Source: Spirochaetia bacterium (GTDB lineage: Bacteria; Spirochaetota; Leptospiria; Leptospirales; Leptonemataceae). Taken from it: 64,000 bases of DNA. The stretch is from the NCBI GenBank assembly GCA_021413825.1, contig JAIOPQ010000015.1, forward strand, positions 34,793 through 98,792, read 5' to 3'. Position numbers and translations under genes: made by a program. How positions within the stretch are numbered: position 1 is the stretch's first letter; every line of letters begins with the position of its first letter. The notes beneath the pieces are model-generated. The model saw only the letters and a list, made by a program, of their open reading frames with translations. It made no database searches and was not told the DNA's origin. Below, piece after piece: positions 27,641 to 36,087 of the stretch.

Positions 27641-29215
27641 GTGCCCCAAATCCTGGAATCCAGTGACGATCTCCAAAACACCAAATATATAAACGCGCGT
27701 CAGCGCTTCTCGCTAAAGCGCTGTCTTATTTGCAACTACCATGATTCCAGTACTTCCAATACTCCCCTTCATCATCTCAAGCTTCCACTCTGGGTGTTTT
27801 CATACCTTCTTGAAGATCAGATTCATAGATTTCCACAGGTATTGAATGCCCGCGAGATTCAAGAGCGTCTGGGGGTTTCAAAGAATACCGCCAGTCTTTT
27901 GAAACGCAGGCTTCAGGTGTTCCTGTCTGACCTTACACCTGCGATTAAAAATAAGATGGCTGGCGAATTGAAGCACAGAGGTGGATTACCGTCAGGCGAT
28001 CTAACTGATTTCACGCGGAAAACAGCTGTAGTTCACATTGATGGCCTGGCTTTATTTTCTGCCAGTCGACGTGCGAATGGTGGTCGTGCACGGATTAGGC
28101 ATGGCGGACAGACAGCCAGTGTTTACCTTACTGATGCCGTTGCGGAACAGAAGGGACGATACCAGATAGGGACGTTAATTCACACCATTGCTATTCCTGG
28201 CGGTCCTATTCTTCTGGATTCCCTGCCGGGGTTTGGACAACGGTATGTTAGTCCTTTGCTTGAGTTTCTTCCTGCTGACGCCCCACTCTTCAGCGACGAC
28301 GGTTACCCCTGGCTTTCACGTTACCGTCCCAATCATCGTTCAGTGAATCATTCTGCTCGTGGGAAAGACAAAAGGAACAGGTGGGCACGTCAGCGTTGGT
28401 GTCGGGACGGTGTTAATAACAACTGTGCCGAGGGTAACCAGCGGGCATTAAAGCACGCCTTCCTTTCTGGTTATACTTACTTCAGTCCTGAATACTCTTC
28501 ACTGTATGTTAGAGAGTATGCGGGACTCAAGGGAATCAGGGTGTATGGTCTTCAGGAATTGTTGGAAAATACATATGGGTTTGGGGAATGTGGGGGCAAG
28601 GCTTTGACCGCTAGTGGTCCGCCGGGTAGAAAACACCAGCATGCATACCTGAGGGTCAGAATCCGTGAGTTACAGTATCTTCCACCTAAACCAAGCAGTC
28701 GATTCGGTCTGGATTACAGCAATTCACGAAAACAGATTCGTGGGAAGCTCCGAGACTTGTTGAATCAGAACGAATTCTTTTCAGCACGACAGGCACACAC
28801 AGACTACCTTGATTTCTGGGAGGACGCCGAGCCCTACCGAAAGCAATTAGAGAAGAAATATAACGCAGTCGCGCGCGAGTTATGGTCACACCTGGAAAGG
28901 TGGGACGGTAAGCTATTAAGTAGATTAGCCGCAGACATCCAGGCACCGCATCGCCTGCTTCTCAGAATTGCCCGTCGCTGGAAGAAACTAGGAATTGCCA
29001 GAGTTGACGAACAGTGGAATGCAAATGAACGCCGCATCTATTGCTACGTCAATCGCCTGACCCCTGTACTGCCTGAGTTCCTTTATTCTTTCGACATGGA
29101 CCAATACCAGAATCAATCTGAAGCGGAACTCGAATCTATTCCTGCCATTGAAATTTCGAAATATGGAATAAGGAAAACAGAACGTGAAAAACTATTCAAT
29201 GAGGTATTCAGTTGA
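27641..29215 (+). CDS. IS1595-like DDE/DDN transposase, reading through into an unknown C-terminal domain
   Basis: Residues 20-98 resemble the IS1595 zinc-ribbon remnant plus HTH (RFSLKRCLIC, LKLPLWVFSYLL, IQERLGVSKNTASLLKRRL). Residues 130-310 are the ISXO2-like catalytic domain: VHIDG (first Asp), FSDDGYP (second Asp), VNHSARGKD, then NNNCAEGNQRALKHAF with the N/E of the third catalytic position. Only half of the N-terminal zinc ribbon is present (one CxxC). The start is GTG 27641; the frame is open back to 27578 with no better start. After the right IS terminus (residue ~319) the frame continues for about 205 residues of unrecognised, helical, basic sequence, so this may be a fusion of transposase with the interrupted neighbour, or a genuinely long transposase. 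It overlaps the next gene by TTGA. Confidence 0.75.
   Translation: MPQILESSDDLQNTKYINARQRFSLKRCLICNYHDSSTSNTPLHHLKLPLWVFSYLLEDQIHRFPQVLNAREIQERLGVSKNTASLLKRRLQVFLSDLTPAIKNKMAGELKHRGGLPSGDLTDFTRKTAVVHIDGLALFSASRRANGGRARIRHGGQTASVYLTDAVAEQKGRYQIGTLIHTIAIPGGPILLDSLPGFGQRYVSPLLEFLPADAPLFSDDGYPWLSRYRPNHRSVNHSARGKDKRNRWARQRWCRDGVNNNCAEGNQRALKHAFLSGYTYFSPEYSSLYVREYAGLKGIRVYGLQELLENTYGFGECGGKALTASGPPGRKHQHAYLRVRIRELQYLPPKPSSRFGLDYSNSRKQIRGKLRDLLNQNEFFSARQAHTDYLDFWEDAEPYRKQLEKKYNAVARELWSHLERWDGKLLSRLAADIQAPHRLLLRIARRWKKLGIARVDEQWNANERRIYCYVNRLTPVLPEFLYSFDMDQYQNQSEAELESIPAIEISKYGIRKTEREKLFNEVFS
28580..28596 (-). repeat. Right terminal inverted repeat of the IS (within the reading frame)
   Basis: TTTGGGGAATGTGGGGG, the exact reverse complement of the left end, 17 of 17 bp. 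It falls at codons 314-319 of the transposase frame, just after the recognisable catalytic core ends. Confidence 0.6.
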
Positions 29216-29514
29216 GAAAGAAAAATGAGAAGTTCAAATTTTTCTCGGAGCATTTTTGGAAGCTGATGAAAGACCAGGGTGGTTGCTGTGCGCTGACTGG
29301 TAGGAAGCTAACGCCAGATAATACTGAGGTGGAGTTGAAGGAACCCTACAAAGAGGAAGGCAGAACCGAGTTTGACAATCACTACCTGGTGATTCGTTCC
29401 CTGGCTGCCATGGCTCGATATGCGAGTGAAGAGGAAATCATTGGTATTGCAATTGAGATCGTGAAACACAGAGGCAAGGAAAAAGGATACGCTCTCAAAA
29501 AAGGAAAAGCATGA
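29212..29514 (+). CDS. Small HNH-like (degenerate) protein
   Basis: A 100-residue protein starting with TTG that overlaps the previous stop (TTGA), so it is translationally coupled to it. GGCCALTGRKLTPDN resembles the C-x-L-T-G zinc-knuckle start of HNH nucleases, and FDNHYLVIRSLAAMARYAS resembles the N...H segment, but the canonical DHxxP is absent. It may be an inactive HNH relative or simply a small Cys-containing protein. The C-terminus is lysine-rich. Function unknown; HNH similarity is tentative. Confidence 0.55.
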   Translation: MRKKNEKFKFFSEHFWKLMKDQGGCCALTGRKLTPDNTEVELKEPYKEEGRTEFDNHYLVIRSLAAMARYASEEEIIGIAIEIVKHRGKEKGYALKKGKA

Positions 29515-29591
29515 TGCCTTCTCGGCTTATTTCACCCTTGAACGTGTTTCTCGTTCTCGAATCAATGGACCATTCTTAGAAGGGTTGGGAT

Positions 29592-30116
29592 ATGTGGCTA
29601 GGTTTTGATGAATTAGAAGGGGAAAGGAATTCGATTTTCTTGATTCTCGGAAAAGCACTCCGACTCTGTCAGAATTACGAAATGAACTTTGATTCTATCA
29701 TGCAGATAATCCAACTTGAGGAGGGAATCAAGCGAGGGGCAATAATTCGATTTCGAGATGAACAATGGGACGCAACGATTACCAAGGTGTCGAAATGGAT
29801 GCTCGGAACCAACGTTAAGGAACTAGAGAAACTCGGAAGCATTAGCGACCGAACAATTAGGAAATTAACAGATGGAAAAGAGGCTAGAAACGAGATCGTG
29901 CATGAAGGTGCGTTGATGTTGCGCCGCTCAATCCGTACTGGGTTCCTGGACGAAAATGAGGGAGGGTACTTTCGAAAGGCAATTGAATCCGTCGCCATCG
30001 CAGACAACGTTGTGGCAGGCTGGATGTGGGAAGTAAATGAAAAGGAACGATCATTCATGAGTGACGGGAAATACGTTGAACGAATTACTAATTGGATTTT
30101 CAGCCAAAACGAATAG
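29592..30116 (+). CDS. Helical protein with HEPN-like RX4H motif
   Basis: A 174-residue, all-helical protein with no confident family. GKEARNEIVHEGALML (about residues 97-112) contains R-N-x-x-x-H, the RX4-6H signature of HEPN ribonucleases, preceded by a helix pattern compatible with that fold. HEPN proteins are common toxin and phage-defence effectors. There is no recognisable MNT antitoxin partner nearby. An overlapping frame starts within its 3' end. The assignment is by motif only. Confidence 0.5.
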   Translation: MWLGFDELEGERNSIFLILGKALRLCQNYEMNFDSIMQIIQLEEGIKRGAIIRFRDEQWDATITKVSKWMLGTNVKELEKLGSISDRTIRKLTDGKEARNEIVHEGALMLRRSIRTGFLDENEGGYFRKAIESVAIADNVVAGWMWEVNEKERSFMSDGKYVERITNWIFSQNE

Positions 30117-30738
30117 GAACATCGCGAAAGTTCCGAACTCGCAGAGATTGTCGCCTGCGCTGCGTGGTATGCTGGATCGTTACCGTGATCGACTAAGGCA
30201 CGCGCGACGCATTCAGAGGTCTCACTCGCTGAGAAAACACCGCACATGGACCCAGGCATGTCAGGCAAACCTAACGAAGCTTCGTTACCGGCATGCAAAC
30301 CAGTATGCACGACAGACACCCGACCCCTGGACAAATCTAATCTCCGCTCAAATTGAAAAATTTGCAAACCGAATTGATGTCGTGAATGCCTGGCATCGAC
30401 GTGAATTCTTTATCCTGGAAAAAATGAACGCCGGAATCTTTCGACAGGAGCTAATAGGCGTACATGGTCCTGTCTGGGCTTGCATTGCAGATACCCAGAT
30501 AATCAAAGCGACAAGACTCGCGAAACAAGCGCGAAGAATACAGGCAGCACGAAAATACTGGAGTCAGGTACTATTGGCGGGTTATGGGCGAATGCGAAAA
30601 ACAAAACCGACGCAACCGGATCACTGGGTGTCTGGTATCGTAACCAGGGCCCGAAAGATCCAAGAAAGAGATGCTTGGTGTAGCACAATCTGGAATGGAT
30701 TCCGTGGATTATGGTCGAGCCGTGTTCCGCCGTGCTGA
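30061..30738 (+). CDS. Hypothetical basic, Trp/Arg/Gln-rich protein
   Basis: A 225-residue frame opening at GTG 30061 inside the end of the previous gene; the true start may be later (an ATG in RLSPALRGMLDRYRD is plausible). The residues from 30150 on (QIEKFANRIDVVNAWHRREFFILEKM) look like real helical protein and no other frame covers the stretch. It is rich in Arg, Gln, Trp and Ala, as nucleic-acid-binding proteins often are. No family recognised. It could be a degraded gene. Confidence 0.4.
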   Translation: MTGNTLNELLIGFSAKTNRNIAKVPNSQRLSPALRGMLDRYRDRLRHARRIQRSHSLRKHRTWTQACQANLTKLRYRHANQYARQTPDPWTNLISAQIEKFANRIDVVNAWHRREFFILEKMNAGIFRQELIGVHGPVWACIADTQIIKATRLAKQARRIQAARKYWSQVLLAGYGRMRKTKPTQPDHWVSGIVTRARKIQERDAWCSTIWNGFRGLWSSRVPPC

Positions 30739-30962
30739 ACTGAATTTTCCGTCATACTCGGATAGCCTGGCCCTCACTTACATTTAGAAGCCGCAACCTG
30801 ACGGATAGAGTCTACCAATCAAAACCTGGCAGATACTTCCACATAGCATCGAATCTCTCAAAGGGAGAGTTCTACAACGCGAGAAAGCACCCGACGTTTC
30901 CGCTCCTCGGAAAGCGCCTAATTGACACGCTGGAGAATATCTACCCCGATTTTCTCTATGAG

Positions 30963-31745
30963 TTGAATTCGATGGGAAAGGTCGCCCCACCCTCAGAGAT
31001 CTTTGTCTGTACGCACGGGTTTCCTTGTTCGTCTGGTTTCTTGTCGAATGGGACTCTACTACTGAACGAGGCCGATACCAATGTTACCTGGGCAGGGGTA
31101 TACTTGCTTCATTCCATGGAAGACCTTGGCCCGGTAGACCCCAGGAACGTACCTACCTTGTTTCAGCTGATTGCTCACCCAGGGCTACTTGGTACTGCAG
31201 CCCGGCTATTTCAGGATCGCTATGGGTATTCGGCGCAGGATCGCGAGCCCTGGGCATCGAATCAGCCCAGACCCGAAAAGGTTTCGGACCCTTTTGTGGC
31301 TTCCGCAAACAAGGAGTTCTTGAACCTTGCGTGCGCATGCCTGTTACGTGCATTCGGGTTCCGGTCTTTGGATAAATACTTCCGCAACCAAAACGAAGCA
31401 ATAGTGTTCGCGGCGGACGCCTATATGGTTGATCGATTGCTGGCAGTCGAAAGTGGAATATTTCCCGATTCTGCACTTCGAACCGTCGCCTTGGAATTTG
31501 CACTCCTTTTTGCCAGGGGATTCATCTGGGCAGATCCAGGCGAGTACCCGTCGGGGCAGCAGCGCGTCTTGCGGATCGTGGAACGCATTGAAAAACAGGG
31601 CATCACGATTCCAGAAAACGATCCTTTCTGGAGAACTCTTTGCCTCGGAGCTGCTCTGTGGAGTGACCATTTCGATTGGAACCATGCGGCGCGGTCAAAC
31701 CGCGAATTGTTTGAAGCATTTGCCGTTACCGAAGTGAGAGAATAG
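30963..31745 (+). CDS. Unknown protein, paralogue A of a tandem pair (5' end lacks a canonical start)
   Basis: The protein is clearly homologous to the next gene (32143-33132) along its whole length: shared blocks include NVTWAG.Y.LH.M, LIxxPGLLGT, FAADAYxVDRLLA, FARGxxxxxPGE.PS.Q and PFWR.LCLG. Homology continues upstream of the TTG at 30963 in the same frame as far as about 30810 (KPGRYFHIASNLS), and the frame is open to 30744, yet no ATG, GTG or TTG exists there. Either a rare start codon is used or the 5' end has decayed. No family recognised; predicted cytosolic. An intrinsic terminator follows directly. Confidence 0.6.
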   Translation: MNSMGKVAPPSEIFVCTHGFPCSSGFLSNGTLLLNEADTNVTWAGVYLLHSMEDLGPVDPRNVPTLFQLIAHPGLLGTAARLFQDRYGYSAQDREPWASNQPRPEKVSDPFVASANKEFLNLACACLLRAFGFRSLDKYFRNQNEAIVFAADAYMVDRLLAVESGIFPDSALRTVALEFALLFARGFIWADPGEYPSGQQRVLRIVERIEKQGITIPENDPFWRTLCLGAALWSDHFDWNHAARSNRELFEAFAVTEVRE

Positions 31746-31756
31746 GCAAGATTTCT

Positions 31757-31783
31757 GCACGGTCCTTAAAACGACCGTGCTTT
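31757..31783 (+). terminator. Rho-independent terminator after paralogue A
   Basis: An 8-bp stem, GCACGGTC (31757-31764) and GACCGTGC (31773-31780), with an 8-nt loop and a TTT-rich tail, 11 bp after the stop codon. Confidence 0.8.
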
Positions 31784-31842
31784 CTCTACAAACCGGCGCA
31801 TAGCCCACAGTGGCAGACGCGGGCAGCGCATTATGCGGAAAA

Positions 31843-31864
31843 ATGCTGTCCCATGTGTCCCAAA
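31843..31864 (+). repeat. Iteron-like 22-bp repeat, copy 1
   Basis: The 20-mer gctgtcccatgtgtcccaaa plus two bases to its left recurs perfectly at 36066-36087, and a 17/20 inverted version is at 35975-35994. Copies flank the primase-helicase region. It lies in the 397-bp gap 31746-32142 between the two paralogues, which otherwise holds a terminator and, at 32096-32140, an ATCCGGA...TCCGGAT inverted repeat, but no gene. Confidence 0.6.
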
Positions 31865-32142
31865 CCAAGCCAAATGCGATATTGGATATGGGACCGATCC
31901 AGATGTAGAATACCCGGAATGGTACCGGAAGGATTGGTTTTCCTTCCCAGAATCCGGATTTCCCCATTGACCCGACTTCGAAAGTCTATGATTCCCGACA
32001 GACCCTAATTCTTTGGGATTAGTTTTTGGACCCAGACCCCTCAACCTACCCCCACTCAATCTATCTTACCCTTTTGTTTCCCACATACTAAACATCCATC
32101 CGGACGGTGGGACCGCAATACACCAAATCTTAGTCCGGATAC

Positions 32143-33132
32143 ATGAGACCGTATATGAGTGGTAAAAAAAGTAAAAGGGCAGCAAGGCAGCCAAAAATCG
32201 CCTACAAGTCGGAACCGGGTGGATACTTCCACATAAGGTCAAATCTCTCAGAGAGAGAGCTTTTTGACACAAGGAAGCACCCCACGTTGGCTTTATTGGG
32301 CAACAAGCTGATCGAGAGATTTGAGAATATCTATCCTGATTTCCGACTCGAGCTAGACTCGCTGGGAAGGGCGGCTCCTCTGAGGGAAATCTTCGTCAGC
32401 TCACATGACGGTAAAGGTACGTCGTCCATTGTCCAGAAAGACGGAGATCTGATAATTGACGAATGGGATTGCAATGTCACCTGGGCAGGGACCTACATGC
32501 TTCACGTAATGAACGCCCTTGCTCCGTCGGATCCTCGTAAAGTCAAGACTAAGTATGAGCTGATCCCAAAACCGGGGCTGCTTGGAACTTCAGTTCGATT
32601 GTTCGCGGAGCGGAATCTGACCCGGCATGGTATTTTGGACTGGCCATTTAACCAGTCCAGACCCACCAATATTGCCAATCGCTTCGTGGAATCCACAAAC
32701 GAGGCGTTTTTGAACCTGGCCTCCGTGTCCCTACTCAGATCCGTGGGATTCGGTGTTCTCGGGAACTATTACGGTCCTCTGACGGAAGAGGATTTCGTTT
32801 TCGCAGCAGATGCATACGTGGTTGATCGATTGCTTGCGTCCGAACGCGCTCCCTTCACTGCGACTCTCCGAACCCTGGCCTTGGAATTTGCGGTACTTTT
32901 CGCCCGTGGATACATGTCGGACAAACCTGGCGAGCTCCCGAGTGCACAGCGACGTATCATGAGAATTGTGGAAGAGCTTGAGGTTACGCACGAGATCGTG
33001 ATTCCAGATGATGATCCGTTCTGGCGTATTCTCTGTCTTGGCGTCGTTATCTTGTGTGGGGATGCCTATTGGAATGAATGGATGAAACCGTATCGAGAGT
33101 TATTTGAAGCGTTCGCAAGCGCGAAACAATAA
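32143..33132 (+). CDS. Unknown protein, paralogue B of a tandem pair
   Basis: A 329-residue protein with a basic N-terminus (GKKSKRAARQPK) and otherwise a soluble, mixed alpha/beta composition. It is the intact relative of the gene at 30963. There are no transmembrane segments and no recognised motif. Conserved in both copies are an N-terminal YFHI.SNLS block, the WAG.Y..H block and an Asp/Arg-rich FAADAY.VDRLL block. Both copies end in an intrinsic terminator, so each is an autonomous unit. The function is unknown; the tandem duplication within a mobile region suggests an accessory or interference role. Confidence 0.72.
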   Translation: MRPYMSGKKSKRAARQPKIAYKSEPGGYFHIRSNLSERELFDTRKHPTLALLGNKLIERFENIYPDFRLELDSLGRAAPLREIFVSSHDGKGTSSIVQKDGDLIIDEWDCNVTWAGTYMLHVMNALAPSDPRKVKTKYELIPKPGLLGTSVRLFAERNLTRHGILDWPFNQSRPTNIANRFVESTNEAFLNLASVSLLRSVGFGVLGNYYGPLTEEDFVFAADAYVVDRLLASERAPFTATLRTLALEFAVLFARGYMSDKPGELPSAQRRIMRIVEELEVTHEIVIPDDDPFWRILCLGVVILCGDAYWNEWMKPYRELFEAFASAKQ

Positions 33133-33143
33133 GAGACCACAAC

Positions 33144-33182
33144 ACATGCACGGTGCTTGAATCAAGGCCCGTGCATGTTTTT
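33144..33182 (+). terminator. Rho-independent terminator after paralogue B
   Basis: A 10-bp stem ACATGCACGG (33144-33153) / CCGTGCATGT (33169-33178) with a 15-nt loop and T-run, 11 bp after the stop codon, resembling in position and sequence the terminator of paralogue A. Confidence 0.85.
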
Positions 33183-33447
33183 ACAAAGCACGCATCATTT
33201 TCTCGAACGAAAATGGTGTGTGTTTTCTTTTATACTTCGAGGCGATTGCTTGAGCAAGTACGTTCATCTCGAAAATGATCGACTCAGACTCCAATTTGGC
33301 TGCATCATACGAAATTTGATTTCTCATCATACGGGATTTAATTTCACTCAGTTGATCGGCTAACGTCAATTGTTCTTCCACTTCGCAATGGAAATAAACA
33401 AACGGTGATTCTGTCCGTAAAGAAATGCGTACAGCCGCAAAAAACAC
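33181..33447 (-). CDS. Small hypothetical protein downstream of the primase gene
   Basis: An 88-residue frame starting at GTG 33447, 35 bp after the primase-helicase stop on the same strand. From residue 15 it reads as a helical protein (EVEEQLTLADQLSEIKSRMMRNQ, then KLESESIIFEMNVLAQAIASKYKRK) with a basic C-terminus. It may be a small accessory factor of the replication module. No homologue recognised and the start is unsure; a later GTG is possible. Confidence 0.45.
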   Translation of the reverse strand: MFFAAVRISLRTESPFVYFHCEVEEQLTLADQLSEIKSRMMRNQISYDAAKLESESIIFEMNVLAQAIASKYKRKHTPFSFEKMMRAL

Positions 33448-33482
33448 CGAACGTTATACGATCTAGACTTACTTAACCTTGC

Positions 33483-35603
33483 CTATGAATTCCCGAAGAT
33501 GTCCCCAGAGTTTCGCAAACGCAGTCCCTGGCGCAGACGGACATTCCCGGACTTGACACTGACAAAACCTTTACTCTGCAAATCCCGGGCAAAGTCAGTC
33601 TTGTTCCTGAGTTCGCAGCCTTCCAAGTGACACCACTTTTCATAGGCATCGTAGAGTTCAGCAAAAGCAATCCTTTCGGTCTTACCCTTGATGCACTCGT
33701 CGTCAATAAAGCGTCCGAGAGCGTCACTATCAGCCTTGTAATCGTCTGTCGCAGCTCGCCATTGTTCAGGCATTGAAAGCCCATGTCGCTGCCATTCGAT
33801 GCATCCACGAACGGCCCATGCGAGAATCGCCGGAAGAGCCGAAGCTCTCAGGCGATCTGGAAGGTCCCGATCGAGCTTCTTTCCTTCAAATTTGACTGTG
33901 AATGGAATCAAGAATATGCGTCGCCAGATGCCAGCGTCCGTTCCCTGGATTTCCGGTTTATCATTAACCATATACATTATCTTGTGGGTGGGCTCAAACG
34001 TCCAAGGGTCTTCGCGCATCCTTCGCGCAGTGATTTGATCGCCACCTGTCAGTCTTTTCACAAGGGCTTCATTCAAGTGACGCCCCCTGTTTGCTTCTGA
34101 CGCCGTGACGCACCGTTTGCCGAAAAGATTAGCAAGCTCTGTTGGATGAGAATCATATCGTTTTTCCAATAGCATATCGCCCATAGCTTCACCTGCGTAA
34201 TCAAGCCCGAGGACATCCCGGAGTAACCCCAGGAATGTTCCTTTACCATTCCCGCCTTCGCCCCAGAGCATGAAGAGCGCATGTTCCTTGATACTACCGG
34301 TCAGACAGTACCCTGCTATGCGCTGGAGTGCTTTAACGAAATATTTGTTACCGTCCATAATCTGGAGAAGGAATCTTCCGAACGCCAGTGATCGAGCATT
34401 GGGATCGTATTCCACAGGACTTAGTTGCGTTATGTAATCTTCAGGATCGTGTGGCTTCAACTCACTTGTCTTTAAGTCTATCGTTCCATTTTTGCAATTC
34501 AGGTGCAATGGGTTGCAATCCAGGTCCGCAGACGACAATTGCTTTACTAAACCCCTTGAAAGAGTGATCGCACCCATAATCCGTGATAGAGATTCAGACT
34601 GCTCCGCCCATTTTGACACTGCTTTCCGTTTCTCCTCACTTTCCAGCTCCGCAGCTTCCTCTGCGATTCTCCTTACTGTTCCGAACATTTTTCTTTGATT
34701 GGAAATCTCAGAATTTTTTATCCATCGTTTGTTATCAAATACAATCGGTCTCTCCCAGTCCGATACGTATGCCAGTGCAATACCGTGGTCCTCCACAAAG
34801 CGTTCTGCATTCCCAAGATCGCTTAACGCGTAGCTTTTGGTTCTTGGCACCAGGGATCTGTGGAGTAAGGTTTCAAACGCTTTCTTGCCGTAGCGCACGA
34901 TATAGTCATCCAATCCAACCTTGGAATTGGTTTCGGGCGGTATGCGCACCAGTCGAACAGTGGCCCCGGACGTCACTAGCGCACGGGCCAGCCGCTTTTC
35001 CTGGGAACTCACAATTGCATTTGATTGTGCATCAGAATCAAAACTGATGTAGATCAGGCGTCCTTCCAGGCCGATATAACAAAAGTCTTCGTGCAGTTCT
35101 TTTGTTCCTGGGTGGTTCCAGCAAGTGACACCAGCAATCGCAACGGAAGCGAAACCATTCGATTCAGCACACAGGGCCTTCTTTTCACCCTCTACGATAA
35201 TCAGCGGAATGGAAACATCATTCCGGACAGAGTCTCCACGCATTGATGGCGGAAAATAGAGGTGTGTGCTGCCACCCGCTGCAGATAAATATTTTGCTGA
35301 TTTGCCGTCGCGGCCCTTAACAGGTACCTGTGGTTTAAACCGGACTTGAACATCATCCTGCTGACCCGGAAGGTAGTAGGGAATTCCCAATGCTGGCAGG
35401 TGTTCGGGCTTCAAATCGAATCTGCCCAGGGACTTGCAAATCTGGCCACGATCCGACGCAGAAAATAGTTCTGCGGCTGCCATAATCTCCGGACTTATGC
35501 CGGAATCGCGAAGCTCCTGAAGATGCGAATCACTCAGTTTTGTTTGTACGGGAGTTGTCCCCCCTTGCTGCGTCTGCTTGTCGGTCTGATCTAAGTTAGC
35601 CAT
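33483..35603 (-). CDS. DUF3854 and P4/D5-type primase-helicase of a mobile element
   Basis: About 706 residues. The N-terminal half is a DUF3854/TOPRIM-like primase region (RFKPQVPVKGRDGKSAKYL, IIVEGEKKALCAESNG with the catalytic Glu, YISFDSDAQSN with acidic residues). The C-terminal half is a D5/SF3 helicase of P4-alpha type: Walker A GEGGNGKGT at about residues 448-456, AGEAMGDMLLEK, KRCVTASEANRGR, KRLTGGDQITARRM and the arginine-finger region GIWRRIFLIPF. Such proteins start replication of phage satellites, plasmids and integrative elements. ATG 35603 is chosen because it has an AGGGTGA ribosome site; the frame is open 114 bp further. It lies next to iteron-like repeats and an XRE regulator. 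Confidence 0.88.
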   Translation of the reverse strand: MANLDQTDKQTQQGGTTPVQTKLSDSHLQELRDSGISPEIMAAAELFSASDRGQICKSLGRFDLKPEHLPALGIPYYLPGQQDDVQVRFKPQVPVKGRDGKSAKYLSAAGGSTHLYFPPSMRGDSVRNDVSIPLIIVEGEKKALCAESNGFASVAIAGVTCWNHPGTKELHEDFCYIGLEGRLIYISFDSDAQSNAIVSSQEKRLARALVTSGATVRLVRIPPETNSKVGLDDYIVRYGKKAFETLLHRSLVPRTKSYALSDLGNAERFVEDHGIALAYVSDWERPIVFDNKRWIKNSEISNQRKMFGTVRRIAEEAAELESEEKRKAVSKWAEQSESLSRIMGAITLSRGLVKQLSSADLDCNPLHLNCKNGTIDLKTSELKPHDPEDYITQLSPVEYDPNARSLAFGRFLLQIMDGNKYFVKALQRIAGYCLTGSIKEHALFMLWGEGGNGKGTFLGLLRDVLGLDYAGEAMGDMLLEKRYDSHPTELANLFGKRCVTASEANRGRHLNEALVKRLTGGDQITARRMREDPWTFEPTHKIMYMVNDKPEIQGTDAGIWRRIFLIPFTVKFEGKKLDRDLPDRLRASALPAILAWAVRGCIEWQRHGLSMPEQWRAATDDYKADSDALGRFIDDECIKGKTERIAFAELYDAYEKWCHLEGCELRNKTDFARDLQSKGFVSVKSGNVRLRQGLRLRNSGDIFGNS

Positions 35604-35974
35604 TGGGTCACCCTCGTGTTCTTTCAGGGGTGCATGCCAGGCGGTGGGATAGCTCGCCGTCCTGGCCCCGAAAAGAATCGAGGGTGTTGTCAGACCGCTA
35701 TCCTGTGGACACGGCATGCAACCGTGTTGCTTCTTTAGTGACCCTCTTTTGAAAGGTTGATGAAGGTGCTAGGGTCTCATAAGCCACCAGTTTCTTCTAT
35801 AGATATGGCGCGACTGGGCTGGGAGCAAACTTGGTTTCGACCCCGTTCCTACGACTTCCAGCACCCGGGAACTTTCGATTGGATGCTTTGTGGCCCCCGC
35901 TGCCCTCGTGCGACTCGCTCCCGGTGCCCCCTTTCTGGGAAACGCGGAAAAAATGGGGGGAGAAATTAACCCCA

Positions 35975-35994
35975 TTTGGGACACCAGGGACAGG
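35975..35994 (-). repeat. Iteron-like repeat, inverted copy
   Basis: On the minus strand this reads cctgtccctggtgtcccaaa, 17 of 20 identical to the repeat at 31845-31864 and 36068-36087. Confidence 0.55.
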
Positions 35995-36065
35995 CTTTCC
36001 TGTTTATCTGCCGTACGAAACCAGGGTTTCGTATGCTGAATGAATTTTCGGGACTTATATGGAAT

Positions 36066-36087
36066 ATGCTGTCCCATGTGTCCCAAA
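36066..36087 (+). repeat. Iteron-like 22-bp repeat, copy 2
   Basis: Identical over 22 bp to 31843-31864. Internally it has two GTCCCA half-sites spaced 9 bp apart, which is the look of a protein-binding iteron. Confidence 0.6.

Larger units (their letters stand above)
27579..28596 (+). mobile_element. IS1595-like insertion sequence, left copy
   Basis: The element is bounded by a 17-bp perfect inverted repeat, CCCCCACATTCCCCAAA at 27584-27600 and its complement at 28580-28596. That gives about 1.0 kb, the usual size of IS1595-family elements. It encodes a transposase with an IS1595-type core. The first 141 bp (27579-27719) recur identically at the window's right edge. No 8-bp target duplication is visible (agcgttca left, caaggctt right), so the termini may be slightly different or the copy has recombined. 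Placement of the right end within the long transposase frame is an inference from the repeat. Confidence 0.7.

Noticed and set aside
35769..36086. Minus-strand frame of 105 residues, or a tRNA/tmRNA, in the interval beside the primase gene
   Set aside because: The frame has a composition typical of noise (low hydrophobicity, Arg/Ser/Gly-rich) and overlaps repeats. A ggtttcgacccc stretch looks superficially like a tRNA T-loop, but no acceptor stem or complete cloverleaf could be built.
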